Source: Methylocystaceae bacterium (GTDB taxonomy: Bacteria; Pseudomonadota; Alphaproteobacteria; Rhodospirillales; Terasakiellaceae). From it: a DNA stretch of 64,000 bases. The translations under genes and the position numbers were made by a program. The stretch lies in the NCBI GenBank assembly GCA_013373205.1, contig JABXIG010000006.1:1-64000 (forward strand), in the 5' to 3' direction. Under the pieces are notes generated by a model, which was not told the origin of the DNA, searched no databases, and saw nothing but the letters and a program-made list of their open reading frames with translations. This document shows positions 27,539-36,288 of the stretch, one piece after another; position 1 is the stretch's first letter, and every line of letters starts with the position of its first letter.

Positions 27539-27717
27539 TGGAAAGCCTGCTTTATTTGATCCCGGCGATGTTATTGCTGGGCGGTCTTGGCCTTGCCGGG
27601 TTTTTATGGGCATTGAAATCCGGCCAATATGACGATATGGAAGGCAATGCAGCGCGTATTCTTTATGACGACGACGACAAGCCCCTGCCCGCGCCAAACA
27701 AGGAGAAAGAGAAATGA
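27538..27717 (+). CDS. ccoS: cbb3 oxidase maturation protein CcoS
   Basis: A 59-aa protein with an N-terminal membrane helix ([20 protein letters not shown]) followed by the CcoS signature [18 protein letters not shown] and an acidic tail. CcoS is required for cofactor insertion into the oxidase. Its ATG overlaps the ccoI stop (TGATG), and its own stop overlaps the panB start (ATGA), so translation is coupled on both sides. Confidence 0.93.
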   Translation: MESLLYLIPAMLLLGGLGLAGFLWALKSGQYDDMEGNAARILYDDDDKPLPAPNKEKEK

Positions 27718-28541
27718 GTAAAGCCACCAACACCCGCCGGATCACCTTAACGGATCTTGTGGATCGCAAAGGCCAGGACCCGATTGTGTGCTTAACGGCA
27801 TATACCACATCGATCTCTCGTCTGATTGATGACCATGTGGATTTAATTCTGGTGGGCGATAGTCTTGGCATGGTGCTTTATGGCATGGACAGCACTTTAG
27901 GGGTGACCGTTGATATGATGATTGCCCATGGAAAAGGTGTGATGCGGGGCTCTGAGAAGGCGTGTGTGATCGTTGATATGCCGTTTGGGTCCTATGAAGA
28001 AAGTCCTGAGATGGCTTTTCGTAATTGTTCGCGCGTGATGGCAGAAACCCGTTGTTCCGGTGTTAAGCTGGAAGGTGGCGTGGAAATGGCAGAAACGATT
28101 TCATTTCTTGTAAAACGCGGGATTCCTGTTGTGGCTCATGTTGGCTTGACCCCACAATCGGTTCATGCTTTTGGGGGTTTTAAGTCCCAAGGCAAGACAG
28201 ATGAAGCTGCAGAACGCATTGTTGCTGATGCCAAAGCGGTGGCCGAAGCTGGTGCTTCTGCCATTGTGGTGGAAGGGGTGATGGAACCTTTGGGCGTTCG
28301 TATTACCGAAGAAATCAATGTGCCGACAATTGGCATCGGGGCATCGCCTCAATGTGACGGGCAGATTCTGGTCACCGAAGATTTGATCGGTCTGTTTGCA
28401 GAATTTAAACCCAAGTTCGTCAAACGCTATGCGCAGATGGATGAAATGATAACCACAGCAGTTATTGGCTATAAGGATGAAGTCCGCGCGCGCACGTTCC
28501 CGGCACCTGAACATTGCTTTGGTTTTAAAGGGGATAAATAA
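27714..28541 (+). CDS. panB: Ketopantoate hydroxymethyltransferase
   Basis: PanB makes ketopantoate from alpha-ketoisovalerate and methylenetetrahydrofolate, the first step to pantothenate and CoA. The 275-aa sequence shows [44 protein letters not shown] and [18 protein letters not shown], all family signatures. The ATG shares a base triplet with the ccoS stop, and AGGAGAAAGAGAA inside ccoS serves as ribosome-binding site. It continues directly into panC. Confidence 0.97.
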   Translation: MSKATNTRRITLTDLVDRKGQDPIVCLTAYTTSISRLIDDHVDLILVGDSLGMVLYGMDSTLGVTVDMMIAHGKGVMRGSEKACVIVDMPFGSYEESPEMAFRNCSRVMAETRCSGVKLEGGVEMAETISFLVKRGIPVVAHVGLTPQSVHAFGGFKSQGKTDEAAERIVADAKAVAEAGASAIVVEGVMEPLGVRITEEINVPTIGIGASPQCDGQILVTEDLIGLFAEFKPKFVKRYAQMDEMITTAVIGYKDEVRARTFPAPEHCFGFKGDK

Positions 28542-28543
28542 TC

Positions 28544-29386
28544 ATGACCCTTGCGATTGTGCGGACGGTTGCAGACCTGCGTGCCCAAGTCAAAGAATGG
28601 CGTGCCAATGGCTTAAGCGTTGGGCTTGTTCCGACTATGGGGGCCTTGCATGACGGGCATTTGACATTGGTGCAGACCGCCCTGGCCAAGTGTGATCGGG
28701 TGATTGTCACGATTTTTGTGAACCCAAAGCAATTTGGTCCGAATGAGGATCTAGATACCTATCCGCGTACAGAAAAAGAAGACAGCGAAAAGCTCGCATC
28801 TGTCGGTGGTCATTTGCTCTTTGCACCGAATGTGTCGGAAATGTACGGCGAGGACGGTGGCATCACCAAGGTTAAGGTCGAAGGTTTAGGTGATATTTTA
28901 GAAGGCGCGTGCCGTCCTGGTTTTTTTGATGGGGTGGCAACTGTGGTATCAAAACTGTTGCTACAGGCTCTGCCGGATTACGCATTTTTCGGGGAAAAAG
29001 ATTATCAGCAGCTTACGGTGATTAAACGGTTTGTTGCAGACTTAAATATTCCGGTGACCATCGAAGGGGTGCCAACCGTGCGCGAAACCGATGGTTTGGC
29101 CCTGTCGTCGCGCAATGCGTATTTAAACCGCGAAGAACGCGAAATCGCACCATTGCTTTATCGCACAATTTCAGAAGTTTCTGAACGCTTTAAGGTCGGG
29201 GGTACACCGCAAGCTTTGTCCAAATGGGCAGCCCAGCAATTGCTGGATGGCGGCTTTCAGAAAGTCGATTATGTGGTGGTCCGCAAAGCCAATGATCTGG
29301 CAAGTGAAGCGGTAAAAGGCGAAGCTATTCGCGTATTGGCCGCTGCTTTCTTAGGTAAGGCCCGCTTGATTGATAATGTGGCTTAG
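28544..29386 (+). CDS. panC: Pantothenate synthetase (pantoate-beta-alanine ligase)
   Basis: PanC condenses pantoate and beta-alanine with ATP to pantothenate. The 280-aa protein has the nucleotidyltransferase motifs VPTMGALHDGHLTLV (HxGH), FVNPKQFGPNEDLDTYPRT, FFGEKDYQQL and LALSSRNAYL (KMSKS-like). It is 2 bases after panB. The stop codon lies inside a perfect 10-bp inverted repeat. Confidence 0.97.
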   Translation: MTLAIVRTVADLRAQVKEWRANGLSVGLVPTMGALHDGHLTLVQTALAKCDRVIVTIFVNPKQFGPNEDLDTYPRTEKEDSEKLASVGGHLLFAPNVSEMYGEDGGITKVKVEGLGDILEGACRPGFFDGVATVVSKLLLQALPDYAFFGEKDYQQLTVIKRFVADLNIPVTIEGVPTVRETDGLALSSRNAYLNREEREIAPLLYRTISEVSERFKVGGTPQALSKWAAQQLLDGGFQKVDYVVVRKANDLASEAVKGEAIRVLAAAFLGKARLIDNVA

Positions 29387-29410
29387 AGATATGAACTTTC
29401 ATCTCTAAGC
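29381..29410 (+). terminator. Hairpin overlapping the panC stop codon
   Basis: GCTTAGAGAT and ATCTCTAAGC form a perfect 10-bp stem with a 10-base loop. The sequence downstream is T-rich but lacks a clean U-run, so it is either a weak terminator or an mRNA 3'-end structure. Confidence 0.45.
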
Positions 29411-29449
29411 TGTGTTCTGTGTATGCGTATTTTATAGATGTTTTGAGTT

Positions 29450-29728
29450 TTATTTATCGACAACAGTCATGATAAAATGAAAAATCCTATTCTCCATTTC
29501 CAGAGCTTTATCATATCTACTTGTCTTAATTAAATGGTCAAATTGTTCAATCAATTCATTGGCTTGAATATTTTCAATTGTGTTGAAACCATCTATATGC
29601 TTGGCAAATTGATCAAAGGCATTCTTTAAGTTCCAGTGCCCTTTATCATCCGGGTCTTGTCCTTGACACATGTCGTTGAACAACTCGCTCCATTTTGTGA
29701 GGCTATTATTGATTTGTGTTGCGTTCAT
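29450..29728 (-). CDS. Hypothetical protein downstream of a SulP transporter (92 aa)
   Basis: Not recognised. The 92-aa product is acidic, all-alpha in appearance and lacks signal peptide or membrane segment; segments such as DDKGHWNLKNAFDQFAKHID and HLIKTSRYDKALEMENRIF look helical. It follows the SulP gene after 9 bases on the same strand and is probably co-transcribed with it, so a regulatory or accessory role to that transporter is possible but unproven. Confidence 0.7.
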   Translation of the reverse strand: MNATQINNSLTKWSELFNDMCQGQDPDDKGHWNLKNAFDQFAKHIDGFNTIENIQANELIEQFDHLIKTSRYDKALEMENRIFHFIMTVVDK

Positions 29729-29737
29729 TTGTTTTAC

Positions 29738-31447
29738 TTAGCTTTCAAAGTGTTGTTGTAAACGTTTTTGATTTATTTCTTTGGCAATGTCTACGGCTTG
29801 GTCGAAGGTTTTACAAAATTGAATATTAGGTTTGGCAGATGCTTTGTTCATTTTTTCTAGGGTCAGATGGACCGTGCTGTTGCAACATGAAAAGATCAGC
29901 CAGACACCGGATTTCATGGAATGGTTTATAAAAGTGGAAAGAGCTGTACTACCTGTTGAGTCGATAAAAGGGACATCACGCATTTGTAGGATAATGACAT
30001 TTGGTATTGCACCTGTTCTGTTTAAGGTTTCGATTAAACGTTCTGCAGCACCAAAGAAAAAGGGTCCACTGAATTGATAGCTGATGATACCTTGGGGCAA
30101 AGCAGGTGCCTTGAGGTAAGTGTCTTCAGATTCTAAGTCGTCCAAATCATCTTGGATGACATTTTGATGGGTTTGCACATATACAGCATTTGCCATTCTG
30201 TGTGTGAACAAGACAGTAGAAAGAACAAAACCGACTTCAATGGCAAGATTTAAGTCCACCAAAATGGTTAGTAAGAAGGTGACGAGAAGAACAAACCTGT
30301 CACCGACAGGGGCTTTGAAAAGATGTATGAATTTGTCAAATTCGCTCATATTCCAAGCGACAACCATTAAAATGGCGCTGAGGCATGCAAGGGGAATATA
30401 GGCGCAAAGGGGCCCAAGGATTAGCACGAAGGCAAGCAGGATAAGTGCATGTATCATACCTGCCAGAGGAGAATAGGCACCTGAACGAATATTTGTCGCC
30501 GTTCTTGCAATGGCCCCGGTGGCGGGCAATCCGGTAAATAAGGCCGATGCGATATTGGCAATTCCTTGGGCAACCAGTTCACAATTGGATCGATGTTTGT
30601 TGCCTGTCATGCCATCAGCGACCACAGCTGACAATAAAGATTCAATGCCGGCAAGAAAGGCAATCGTAAACGCACTTGGCAATAATTGTTTAATCGTATC
30701 CAACGTGACGGGGGGAAAGCTTGGGGTTGGAATTGTTGGGGTAATCCCACCAAATTTAGAGCCAATTGTTTCTACTGGAATGGCAAACCCCCAGATGAGC
30801 AAACTCATGAAAATAATGGAGAGGAGAAAGGCTGGGGTTTTGGGTGCTGTTTTTCTGAGAAGCAGGATGAGGCCTAACGTCAATACAGCTGTCAATAAAA
30901 CCCAAGTATCATAATTTTTGATATTGCTGAAAATCAGCTGTAGTTTTTCAATGAAATCCGCAGGAACATCTGTCAGCTTCAAACCTAGGAAGTCATTGAT
31001 CTGACTGACAAATATAATCATTGCAATGCCAGAGGTGAATCCGGTGACAACAGGATGAGGGATATATTTGATATATGTCCCTAGTCGTAACAGACCTGCG
31101 AAAATAAGCAAAACTCCAGCCATTGCTGTGGCTATAATCAGCCCTTCATAGCTAAAATCATGGATAACATTAAAGACAACGACAACAAAAGCGCCGGTCG
31201 GTCCACCAATTTGATGGCGGCTTCCGCCAAATAATGAAATGAAAAACCCGGCGATGATAGCAGTGATCAACCCTTTATCAGGTGTGGTTCCTGATGCGAT
31301 TGCCAAAGCCATAGATAAGGGTAAGGCGACAATAGCAACTGTAAGACCTGCGATAAAATCGTTCTTGAATTTGTGGACGGTGTAACCTGTTTTCAACAGC
31401 AAGTATGATTTGGGTATGAATAAATGCCAGCTATTTTTTGTGTGCAA
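29738..31447 (-). CDS. SulP-family anion transporter with STAS domain
   Basis: A 569-aa SLC26/SulP-type inner-membrane transporter: DFIAGLTVAIVALPLSMALA and GGSRHQIGGPTGAFVVVV near the N-terminus, then about ten further membrane segments. The C-terminal STAS domain (about 450-560) contains ILQMRDVPFIDSTGSTAL. Members carry sulfate, bicarbonate or dicarboxylates; the substrate cannot be read from the sequence. It faces a MarR regulator gene over a region with nested palindromes, suggesting ligand-controlled expression. Confidence 0.93.
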   Translation of the reverse strand: MHTKNSWHLFIPKSYLLLKTGYTVHKFKNDFIAGLTVAIVALPLSMALAIASGTTPDKGLITAIIAGFFISLFGGSRHQIGGPTGAFVVVVFNVIHDFSYEGLIIATAMAGVLLIFAGLLRLGTYIKYIPHPVVTGFTSGIAMIIFVSQINDFLGLKLTDVPADFIEKLQLIFSNIKNYDTWVLLTAVLTLGLILLLRKTAPKTPAFLLSIIFMSLLIWGFAIPVETIGSKFGGITPTIPTPSFPPVTLDTIKQLLPSAFTIAFLAGIESLLSAVVADGMTGNKHRSNCELVAQGIANIASALFTGLPATGAIARTATNIRSGAYSPLAGMIHALILLAFVLILGPLCAYIPLACLSAILMVVAWNMSEFDKFIHLFKAPVGDRFVLLVTFLLTILVDLNLAIEVGFVLSTVLFTHRMANAVYVQTHQNVIQDDLDDLESEDTYLKAPALPQGIISYQFSGPFFFGAAERLIETLNRTGAIPNVIILQMRDVPFIDSTGSTALSTFINHSMKSGVWLIFSCCNSTVHLTLEKMNKASAKPNIQFCKTFDQAVDIAKEINQKRLQQHFES

Positions 31448-31509
31448 TTTTTCAACCTGATTATCAGCGCAAGAAGTAAGAGAAGTTGTGTTGTATGTAT
31501 TGACACACC

Positions 31510-31546
31510 ATTCATTGACATGTCAATAGTTGACTAGTCAATGAAT
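31510..31546. promoter_or_regulatory. Nested double operator between the SulP and MarR genes
   Basis: The 14-bp palindrome ATTGACATGTCAAT (31514-31527) is followed by the 12-bp palindrome TTGACTAGTCAA (31530-31541). The whole is framed by ATTCATTGAC and GTCAATGAAT arms. A further ATTGACA half-site begins at 31498. This is the pattern expected for a MarR dimer binding two adjacent sites. Confidence 0.8.
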
Positions 31547-31565
31547 ATCGAAAAGGGGACTTCAT

Positions 31566-31661
31566 ATGCGAATGATTTATCTTCTAAGGAAATCTTTAAG
31601 GCATTTTTTTTTGCCGTTTGCACTCGTTCTGGCTCTTTATAATTATTATTCATTCTTATGA
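31566..31661 (+). CDS. Possible 31-aa membrane protein ahead of marR
   Basis: An ATG 7 bases after AAAAGGGG, a strong ribosome-binding site, opens 31 codons. The product starts MRMIYLLRKSLRHF and continues with a hydrophobic stretch (LPFALVLALYNYYSFL), consistent with a positive-inside small membrane protein or a leader peptide. It ends 17 bases before the regulator ATG and starts 19 bases past the operator, so it would be the first cistron of the regulator transcript. No family recognised. Confidence 0.5.
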   Translation: MRMIYLLRKSLRHFFLPFALVLALYNYYSFL

Positions 31662-31678
31662 GATTATGAGGTTAGTAG

Positions 31679-32125
31679 ATGTTTGATGCTAAGGACCAAC
31701 CCATTGCCGTTGTTTTGCATGATGTTGCTAATAAACTAAAGGTGCGGATTGATAAGAAAGTGCGACCATATAGACTGACAAGAATAAAATGGATGACCCT
31801 TTCAATTCTTGAAAAAAGAAATGGTTTAACGCAATCAGAATTGGCACATGAGCTCGGGGTGAATGGATCAGCGATTGCACGCTTGGTCAGAAGAATGGAA
31901 GATCGAGATCTTATTTATCGCCAAAATGACAAAACTGATCGACGTATGGTCAGGGTTTATATCAAAGAAACGGCCAGACCCGTACTTGATAGCCTTCAAA
32001 TAATGTCTGATGAAGTCGCACAAGAAGTATTAAAAGGATTAACACCAAAAGAACAAGATCATTTCTTACAAGCTCTGATCATTATAAAACGGAATTTGTT
32101 GAGCTTATCGCAAACAGTTTCTTAA
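31679..32125 (+). CDS. MarR-family transcriptional regulator
   Basis: A 148-aa winged-helix regulator: LTRIKWMTLSILEKRNGLTQ, the recognition helix region SELAHELGVNGSAIARLVRR, and the wing sequence RQNDKTDRRMVRVYI are typical MarR. It is divergent from the SulP gene, and the palindromes between them are probable binding sites for autoregulation and SulP control. The inducer is unknown. GAGG lies upstream of the ATG. Confidence 0.93.
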   Translation: MFDAKDQPIAVVLHDVANKLKVRIDKKVRPYRLTRIKWMTLSILEKRNGLTQSELAHELGVNGSAIARLVRRMEDRDLIYRQNDKTDRRMVRVYIKETARPVLDSLQIMSDEVAQEVLKGLTPKEQDHFLQALIIIKRNLLSLSQTVS

Positions 32126-32177
32126 TTTTTCGGGGTTAGACTGCTTGATTTGATTAGCCACGTTACGGGGTAGAAAA

Positions 32178-32468
32178 ATGTACGGTGATATAAAGTCACA
32201 AATCTTGGGATTATTTCCATTTAATTATGATGCGACCCTTATTCTTCTAGGGGTGCTGATCTGGTTAATCGGCGGCCTGGTCTTTCGTCTGCCCATGACC
32301 AAGCTGGTGAGTCTGGTGCCGATTATTATTTTAGGCGTGGCTATGGAAATCTCAGATGTGATGTTTCTGGCTCAAGCCCCTGTGCGGGCGGTTTCTGATT
32401 TTGCCTTTCTTGTTGTTCCGGTTCTGATTGTGGTATTCTTTCAGCATCAAGGCTGGGCACGAACCTAG
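32178..32468 (+). CDS. Small membrane protein of unknown function (96 aa)
   Basis: A 96-aa protein with three predicted membrane segments (DATLILLGVLIWLIGGLVF, LVSLVPIIILGVAMEISDVM, FAFLVVPVLIVVFFQ). No named family recognised. Codon use matches the genes that follow rather than the AT-rich marR region. It precedes a ferredoxin-like gene by 28 bases; a shared role is possible but not shown. Confidence 0.72.
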   Translation: MYGDIKSQILGLFPFNYDATLILLGVLIWLIGGLVFRLPMTKLVSLVPIIILGVAMEISDVMFLAQAPVRAVSDFAFLVVPVLIVVFFQHQGWART

Positions 32469-32496
32469 CCAGTAACTCATAAAAATTTGAGAAACT

Positions 32497-33147
32497 ATGG
32501 TTACGTACAACGAAATCGACGATATGCTCAAGCCCATTGGCTTTTGCTTGCGCGGCGGCTTTAAAGACAAGCTGACGACCATTCTGGTCGGGAATGTGGG
32601 CTCGGATATCTGGAAGATGTTTGGCGCTGAATATGATGATTGGGTGGAACCGGACCCGCTGGATAACTGGACACGCACGCATTTGTTAAATATTGCCCAC
32701 AAGCTGGATTGCAAGGTGGTGTTCCCGTTTGAAGGTCCGCGGTATGCGCCCTTTCAAAAATGGGCGATGAAAGCCGATAGTGTTTTTCCAAGTCCGCTCG
32801 GCCCGCTGATTCACCCTGTATATGGCCTGTGGCATGCCTATCGGGGCGCGTTTGTCTTTGACGGTGAGGTCAAGGGTATTCCCGAAAAACCGAAGATGAA
32901 ATCACCCTGCGAAAAATGCCATAAAAAGCCATGTTTAAAAGTCTGCCCTGTTCAGGCGTTTGATGGGGAAACCTATAAAGTCCCGTCTTGTATGGATTAT
33001 CTTAGTTTGAATGTGGATAGTGACTGTATGAAATTGGGCTGCATGGCGCGTCGTGCCTGTCCCGTGGGCGAGAAATTTTCTTACAAGCCGGAACATGGTC
33101 ACTTCCATATGGATCGTTTTTTACGTTCCCGCATGGTTAGGGCCTAG
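32497..33147 (+). CDS. Ferredoxin-like iron-sulfur protein
   Basis: A 216-aa cytoplasmic protein whose C-terminal third holds two cysteine clusters (CEKCHKKPCLKVCP and a more distant CMKLGCMARRACP). This suggests at least one 4Fe-4S cluster of the bacterial ferredoxin type, the second being irregular. The N-terminal 130 residues (GFCLRGGFKDKL, ILVGNVGSDIWKMF) are not assigned but recall the non-catalytic part of QueG-like proteins. Function unknown; possibly electron transfer. Confidence 0.8.
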   Translation: MVTYNEIDDMLKPIGFCLRGGFKDKLTTILVGNVGSDIWKMFGAEYDDWVEPDPLDNWTRTHLLNIAHKLDCKVVFPFEGPRYAPFQKWAMKADSVFPSPLGPLIHPVYGLWHAYRGAFVFDGEVKGIPEKPKMKSPCEKCHKKPCLKVCPVQAFDGETYKVPSCMDYLSLNVDSDCMKLGCMARRACPVGEKFSYKPEHGHFHMDRFLRSRMVRA

Positions 33148-33180
33148 ACTCTTTCAGCAATTTAGACCATATAACAGCTT

Positions 33181-34014
33181 ATGTTACCCTTTGTGAAAAT
33201 GCATGGGCTTGGCAATGACTTTATTGTCCTTGATGCCCGTGAAAACCCGATAGATTTAACTGTGGCGCAAGTGCAGGCGATGGCCGACCGACGCACAGGG
33301 GCGGGTTGTGATCAGTTTATCGTTATGGAACCGGCGCGCAGTGACGCGGCCGATGTTTTCATGCGCATCCGCAATGCCGATGGCAATGAAGTCGAAGCCT
33401 GCGGCAATGCGACACGTTGTATTGCACGTCTGGTGATGGATGAAACGGGTAAAAAAGATGTGGTAGTGGAAACTGTTGTCGGACTGTTAACAGCCAATGA
33501 TGCAGGCGACACCGTCACCGTCAATATGGGGCCAGCGCGTCTGGATTGGACAGATATTCCGGTAGCTGAAGAATGTGATACCCTGAACATGCCCTTGACT
33601 GTGGGCCCGTTGGAAGGTCCGGTCGGGGTGAATGTGGGCAATCCCCATGCGGTGTTTTTTGTTGATGATTGCGAAGCTATCGATCTGACGGTGGATGGCC
33701 CTCATGTGGAAACACATCCTTTTTTCCCGGAGCGTACAAACGTGGAAGTGGTGACCAAGCTTGATGATGGGTCCTTGCGCATGCGCGTCTGGGAACGTGG
33801 GGTTGGTATTACCCAAGCCTGTGGCACCGGGGCGTGCGCGGTTCTGGTTGCGGCCGTACGTCGTGGTATTATCGAAGGCCGCAAAGCCGATGTTATTCTG
33901 GATGGCGGCACTTTATCGATTGAATGGCTGGAAAATGGCGAGATTTTAATGACAGGTCCGGCCAGCACAGCTTTTAGCGGCGCCTTTGATGCGTCCATTT
34001 ATCCCGGGATGTAA
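33181..34014 (+). CDS. dapF: Diaminopimelate epimerase
   Basis: DapF interconverts LL- and meso-diaminopimelate in lysine and peptidoglycan synthesis. The 277-aa chain opens with FVKMHGLGNDFIVLDAR. It contains the two catalytic-cysteine loops EACGNATRC and QACGTGACAV, with GNPHAVFFVDD between them. It heads a tight dapF-mtaB-ftsY run. Confidence 0.97.
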   Translation: MLPFVKMHGLGNDFIVLDARENPIDLTVAQVQAMADRRTGAGCDQFIVMEPARSDAADVFMRIRNADGNEVEACGNATRCIARLVMDETGKKDVVVETVVGLLTANDAGDTVTVNMGPARLDWTDIPVAEECDTLNMPLTVGPLEGPVGVNVGNPHAVFFVDDCEAIDLTVDGPHVETHPFFPERTNVEVVTKLDDGSLRMRVWERGVGITQACGTGACAVLVAAVRRGIIEGRKADVILDGGTLSIEWLENGEILMTGPASTAFSGAFDASIYPGM

Positions 34015-34020
34015 TTAGTC

Positions 34021-35265
34021 ATGAGCGAGGCCAAAGTCGTCACGCTGGGATGTCGGCTCAACACCTATGAATCGGAAGTCATGCGCAAAAATGCGCGTGA
34101 AGCCGGTCTGGAAAATGCTGTCATCATCAATACCTGCGCGGTGACGGGCGAAGCGGTACGCCAAGCGCGCCAAACTATCCGCAAATTGCGCAAAACCGAT
34201 CCAGATGCCAAGATCATTGTGACCGGATGTGCCGCCCAAATTGATCCGCAAGCCTTTGCCGAAATGGACGAGGTGGATCGTGTTATTGGTAATAAGGAAA
34301 AGCTGGAAGTCGAGAGTTTCTTACCGGAACGGACCGAGCTGATTGAAGTCACCGATATTATGGAAGTCAAGGAAACCGCCAATCATTTGATTGACGGCTT
34401 TGATGGCCATACCCGCGCGTTTATCGAGGTTCAGCAAGGCTGCGATCATCGCTGCACCTTCTGCATCATCCCCTTTGGCCGCGGACCCAACCGATCTGTC
34501 CCTATTGGAGAGATTGTGGATCGGGTGAAAAACTTGGTGGAACGGGGCTATCGTGAAGTCGTGCTGACCGGGGTGGATGTGACCTCTTACGGACCGGACC
34601 TGCCGGGCAAACCGACTTTTGGGCAGATGGTGCGCCGGGTTCTCTCGAATGTGCCGGAACTACCACGCCTGCGATTAAGCTCGCTTGATCCTGCGGCTAT
34701 TGATGATGATCTGTTAGATGTGATCGCCCATGATGAACGCTTGATGCCGCATTTTCACCTGAGTTTGCAGGCGGGCGAAGATATGGTCCTCAAACGCATG
34801 AAGCGCCGCCATACGGTATCCGATGCCATTGCTTTATGTGATAAAATTCGTATTCGCCGTCCTGATGCGGTCTTTGGTGCGGATATCATTGCAGGCTTTC
34901 CGACCGAAGATGAGGCGATGTTTGAAACGACGTTGGAAACGCTGGAACGTTGCAAAATCACCTTTGCCCATGTGTTCCCGTTCAGCCCGCGCGAAGGTAC
35001 GCCCGCTGCGCGCATGCCACAGGTGGCGGGGAATATCCGCAAAGAACGTGCCGCCAAAATCCGCGCTCTTGGGGAAGCCGCGCTGGATGAGTTTATGGAA
35101 TCTCGATTGGGCAAAACCGTTTCGGTACTGGTTGAAAAAAATAATGCCGGACATTGCGAACATTATTGTCCCGTGCAGTTGACAAGCGATGTGGAAGCAG
35201 GCCAAATCGTGGCCGCAAAAGTAATAAAGATTCAAGACGGTAGTCTTATTGGGGAAGTGATTTAA
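34021..35265 (+). CDS. mtaB: tRNA t6A37 methylthiotransferase MtaB
   Basis: A radical-SAM methylthiotransferase that converts t6A37 to ms2t6A37 in tRNA. The N-terminal UPF0004 domain carries GCRLNTYESE, NTCAVTGEA and VTGCAAQ with its three cysteines. The radical-SAM motif is CDHRCTFC, and a C-terminal TRAM-like part follows. Length of 414 aa and the LNTYES signature favour MtaB over MiaB or RimO. The stop codon precedes the ftsY ATG by 1 base, so translation is probably coupled. Confidence 0.94.
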   Translation: MSEAKVVTLGCRLNTYESEVMRKNAREAGLENAVIINTCAVTGEAVRQARQTIRKLRKTDPDAKIIVTGCAAQIDPQAFAEMDEVDRVIGNKEKLEVESFLPERTELIEVTDIMEVKETANHLIDGFDGHTRAFIEVQQGCDHRCTFCIIPFGRGPNRSVPIGEIVDRVKNLVERGYREVVLTGVDVTSYGPDLPGKPTFGQMVRRVLSNVPELPRLRLSSLDPAAIDDDLLDVIAHDERLMPHFHLSLQAGEDMVLKRMKRRHTVSDAIALCDKIRIRRPDAVFGADIIAGFPTEDEAMFETTLETLERCKITFAHVFPFSPREGTPAARMPQVAGNIRKERAAKIRALGEAALDEFMESRLGKTVSVLVEKNNAGHCEHYCPVQLTSDVEAGQIVAAKVIKIQDGSLIGEVI

Positions 35266-35266
35266 C

Positions 35267-36196
35267 ATGTCAGAAAAAAAAGGCTGGTTATCCCGCCTGA
35301 AAGCAGGCTTAAGCAAATCGTCAAGCAAATTGACCAGCGGTATTGGGGACCTGTTCACCAAACGCAAGCTGGATGATGAGGCCTTGGAAGAATTAGAAGA
35401 CCTGCTGATTACCTCTGACATGGGGGTGAGCACGGCCGCTAAAATCGTCAAAGGGATCGCCAAAAATCGTTTTGGCAAAGATATCAGTACGGAAGAATTA
35501 AAAGCCGCGCTGGCCGACGAAATTACGCCAATTTTGGAACCTGTGACCAAGCCGTTGATGGTGGATACGGGCCGTAAACCCCATGTGGTGCTGGTCTGTG
35601 GGGTGAATGGTTCGGGGAAAACCACGACCATTGGCAAATTGTCTAAAATCTATAGCGAACAGGGCTTGAAAGTCATGCTGGCCGCCGGCGATACGTTTCG
35701 CGCGGCAGCAGTTGAACAGCTTAAAGTCTGGGGGGATCGCACCAATGTTCCTGTGATTGCCAAAGAAACTGGCGCCGATGCTGCCGCCCTTGCGTTTGAT
35801 GCGGTCAGTGAAGCGCAAAAGCAAGGCGTTGATGTATTGTTGATCGACACCGCAGGACGTTTGCAAAATAAAGCGCATCTGATGGATGAACTTAAGAAAG
35901 TTGTGCGTGTCATCAAGAAAGTCGATGAAACAGCGCCCCATGACACGGTTTTGGTGCTGGATTCTACCGTCGGTCAAAATGCCCACAGTCAGGTTGAAAC
36001 CTTTGATAAAATTGTCGATGTGACGGGTCTGATCGTGACGAAACTGGATGGGACGGCCAAAGGCGGTGTCACAGTTTCACTGGCTGAAAAATTTGCTAAA
36101 CCTGTTCATGCCATTGGTGTGGGGGAAGCTGCAGAAGATTTGCGTCCCTTTGAAGCCCGCGCATTTGCCAATGCCCTGGTTGGCTTGGAAGACTGA
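35267..36196 (+). CDS. ftsY: Signal recognition particle receptor FtsY
   Basis: A GTPase that docks SRP-ribosome complexes at the membrane. The NG domains are present: P-loop GVNGSGKTTTIGKL, GDTFRAAAVEQL, DTAGRLQNKAHLM, TKLDGTAKGG and GVGEAAEDLRPF. At 309 aa it lacks the long acidic A domain of enteric FtsY, having only a short basic, amphipathic N-terminus (KKGWLSRLKAGLSKSSSKLT), as is usual in alphaproteobacteria. Confidence 0.97.
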   Translation: MSEKKGWLSRLKAGLSKSSSKLTSGIGDLFTKRKLDDEALEELEDLLITSDMGVSTAAKIVKGIAKNRFGKDISTEELKAALADEITPILEPVTKPLMVDTGRKPHVVLVCGVNGSGKTTTIGKLSKIYSEQGLKVMLAAGDTFRAAAVEQLKVWGDRTNVPVIAKETGADAAALAFDAVSEAQKQGVDVLLIDTAGRLQNKAHLMDELKKVVRVIKKVDETAPHDTVLVLDSTVGQNAHSQVETFDKIVDVTGLIVTKLDGTAKGGVTVSLAEKFAKPVHAIGVGEAAEDLRPFEARAFANALVGLED

Positions 36197-36213
36197 TTTT
36201 TCCTAAGCAGTCA

Positions 36214-36266
36214 TTCCCGCGAAAGCAGGGATCTTGTAGATGGAAGACCCCGGCTTTCGCCGGGGT
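36214..36266. repeat. Two short palindromes between ftsY and gcvH
   Basis: TTCCCGCGAAAGCAGGGA (imperfect) and ACCCCGGCTTTCGCCGGGGT (8-bp perfect stem, 36247-36266) lie between two convergent genes. They belong to the dispersed palindrome family and may end both transcripts. Confidence 0.7.
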
Positions 36267-36288
36267 GACAATATAAGTGATTATCTGC

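Noticed and set aside
31514-31541. TTGA...TCAA sequences upstream of marR as FNR boxes
   Set aside because: Spacing between half-sites is 2 bases rather than 4, and the sites form perfect 12-14 bp palindromes fitting MarR better.
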